Assembly (NCBI GenBank): GCA_965659675.1
Contig: CBFHWY010000121.1
Coordinates: 1 to 5,114, forward strand
Origin: CBFHWY01 sp965659675
GTDB taxonomy: Bacteria; Bacteroidota; Bacteroidia; Flavobacteriales_G; Salibacteraceae
DNA: 5,114 nucleotides
Reading direction: 5' to 3'
Shown here piece after piece: positions 5,023-5,114 of this stretch (positions are counted from its first letter, which is position 1; each line of letters opens with the position of its first letter). Both the position numbers and the translations under genes were made by a program. The notes under the pieces were generated by a model. That model had not been told where the DNA came from and searched no databases. It saw only the letters and a list, made by a program, of their open reading frames with translations.

Positions 5023-5114
5023 GTCTGTAGGTCTGTAGGTCTGGTGGTTCGAAAGTCTGGGTGTCCGAAAGTCTGGGTGTCCGAAAGTCTGGGTGTCCGA
5101 AAGTCTGGGTGTCC
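5023..5114. repeat. 8-bp minisatellite with 16-bp higher-order repeat, runs off the edge
   Basis: Eleven complete 8-mers and half of a twelfth follow without a phase break: GTCTGTAG twice, GTCTGGTG, GTTCGAAA, then GTCTGGGT and GTCCGAAA alternating. From 5055 the alternation makes a perfect 16-bp unit, GTCTGGGTGTCCGAAA, present three full times plus 12 bp at the window end. The 8-mer consensus GTYYGRRR is shared with the units inside copies A and B. Confidence 0.93.

Larger units (their letters stand above)
4446..5114. other. Gene-free, repeat-rich intergenic field
   Basis: No coding region is supportable in these 669 bases. The first about 100 bp are ordinary AT-rich upstream sequence. From about 4549 on the DNA is built from related short repeats: a long direct duplication, CTTCGA at 10-bp period, ATTCTACATT repeats, 7-mers of GCT(T/A)GAG type and 8-mers of GTYYGRRR type. 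Such mosaics look like decayed, re-amplified intergenic repeats rather than a mobile gene. Each component is listed separately. Confidence 0.8.

Noticed and set aside
5023..5114. CRISPR-like array
   Set aside because: The units are directly abutting 8/16-bp repeats without unique spacers, so this is a minisatellite.

Overview
The window looks like a chromosomal segment of a Bacteroidota bacterium, probably a Cytophagales-like marine or soil relative. Four signs support this. Sites matching TAnnTTTG, the Bacteroidota -7 promoter box, sit just upstream of several starts. Shine-Dalgarno sequences are not obvious. Two small proteins have short lipoprotein signals ending in L-A-S-C or L-S-S-C. Several protein motifs are typical of the phylum: the SPOR-like 'KDAFVV.Y.NGKRI' block and a 'QKRKYRKGF' block after a lipobox. 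The assignment is an inference from these features, not a database match.

Layout. (1) Positions 1-782, minus strand: the N-terminal part of an exported protein with a SPOR-like domain, an acidic linker and WD40 repeats. It runs off the left edge and has no visible ordinary start codon. (2) 954-2049, minus strand: a two-gene unit with its own -7 box. It encodes a 142-residue lipoprotein with a lipocalin-like look, then an overlapping lipoprotein hydrolase of the YiiX/Peptidase C92 (permuted NlpC/P60) type. (3) 2124-3591: a divergent pair, a DUF4442 hotdog-fold protein (minus) and a nitronate monooxygenase/FabK-family flavoprotein (plus). Only 34 bp separate them, and that gap holds two opposed TAnnTTTG boxes, each exactly 4 bp from its ATG. 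Both transcripts are therefore likely to be nearly leaderless. (4) 3657-4445, minus strand: a lipoprotein-signal protein with a basic middle and a strongly hydrophobic C-terminal half. (5) 4446-5114: no gene, but a mosaic of repeats. It contains a duplicated block of about 130 bp, short 7-mer and 10-bp-period arrays, and an 8-bp minisatellite (GTYYGRRR) that becomes a perfect 16-bp tandem repeat running off the right edge.

How the parts fit: most products (WD40/SPOR, both small lipoproteins, the C92 hydrolase, the TM lipoprotein) are predicted to act in the cell envelope. The DUF4442/monooxygenase pair is cytoplasmic and probably metabolic. I see no CRISPR, rRNA, tRNA, transposase or phage gene, and no clear defence system. 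The most unusual signals are the mirrored leaderless promoters, the missing or ambiguous starts of two minus-strand genes beside T-homopolymers, and the hierarchical repeat field at the right end.
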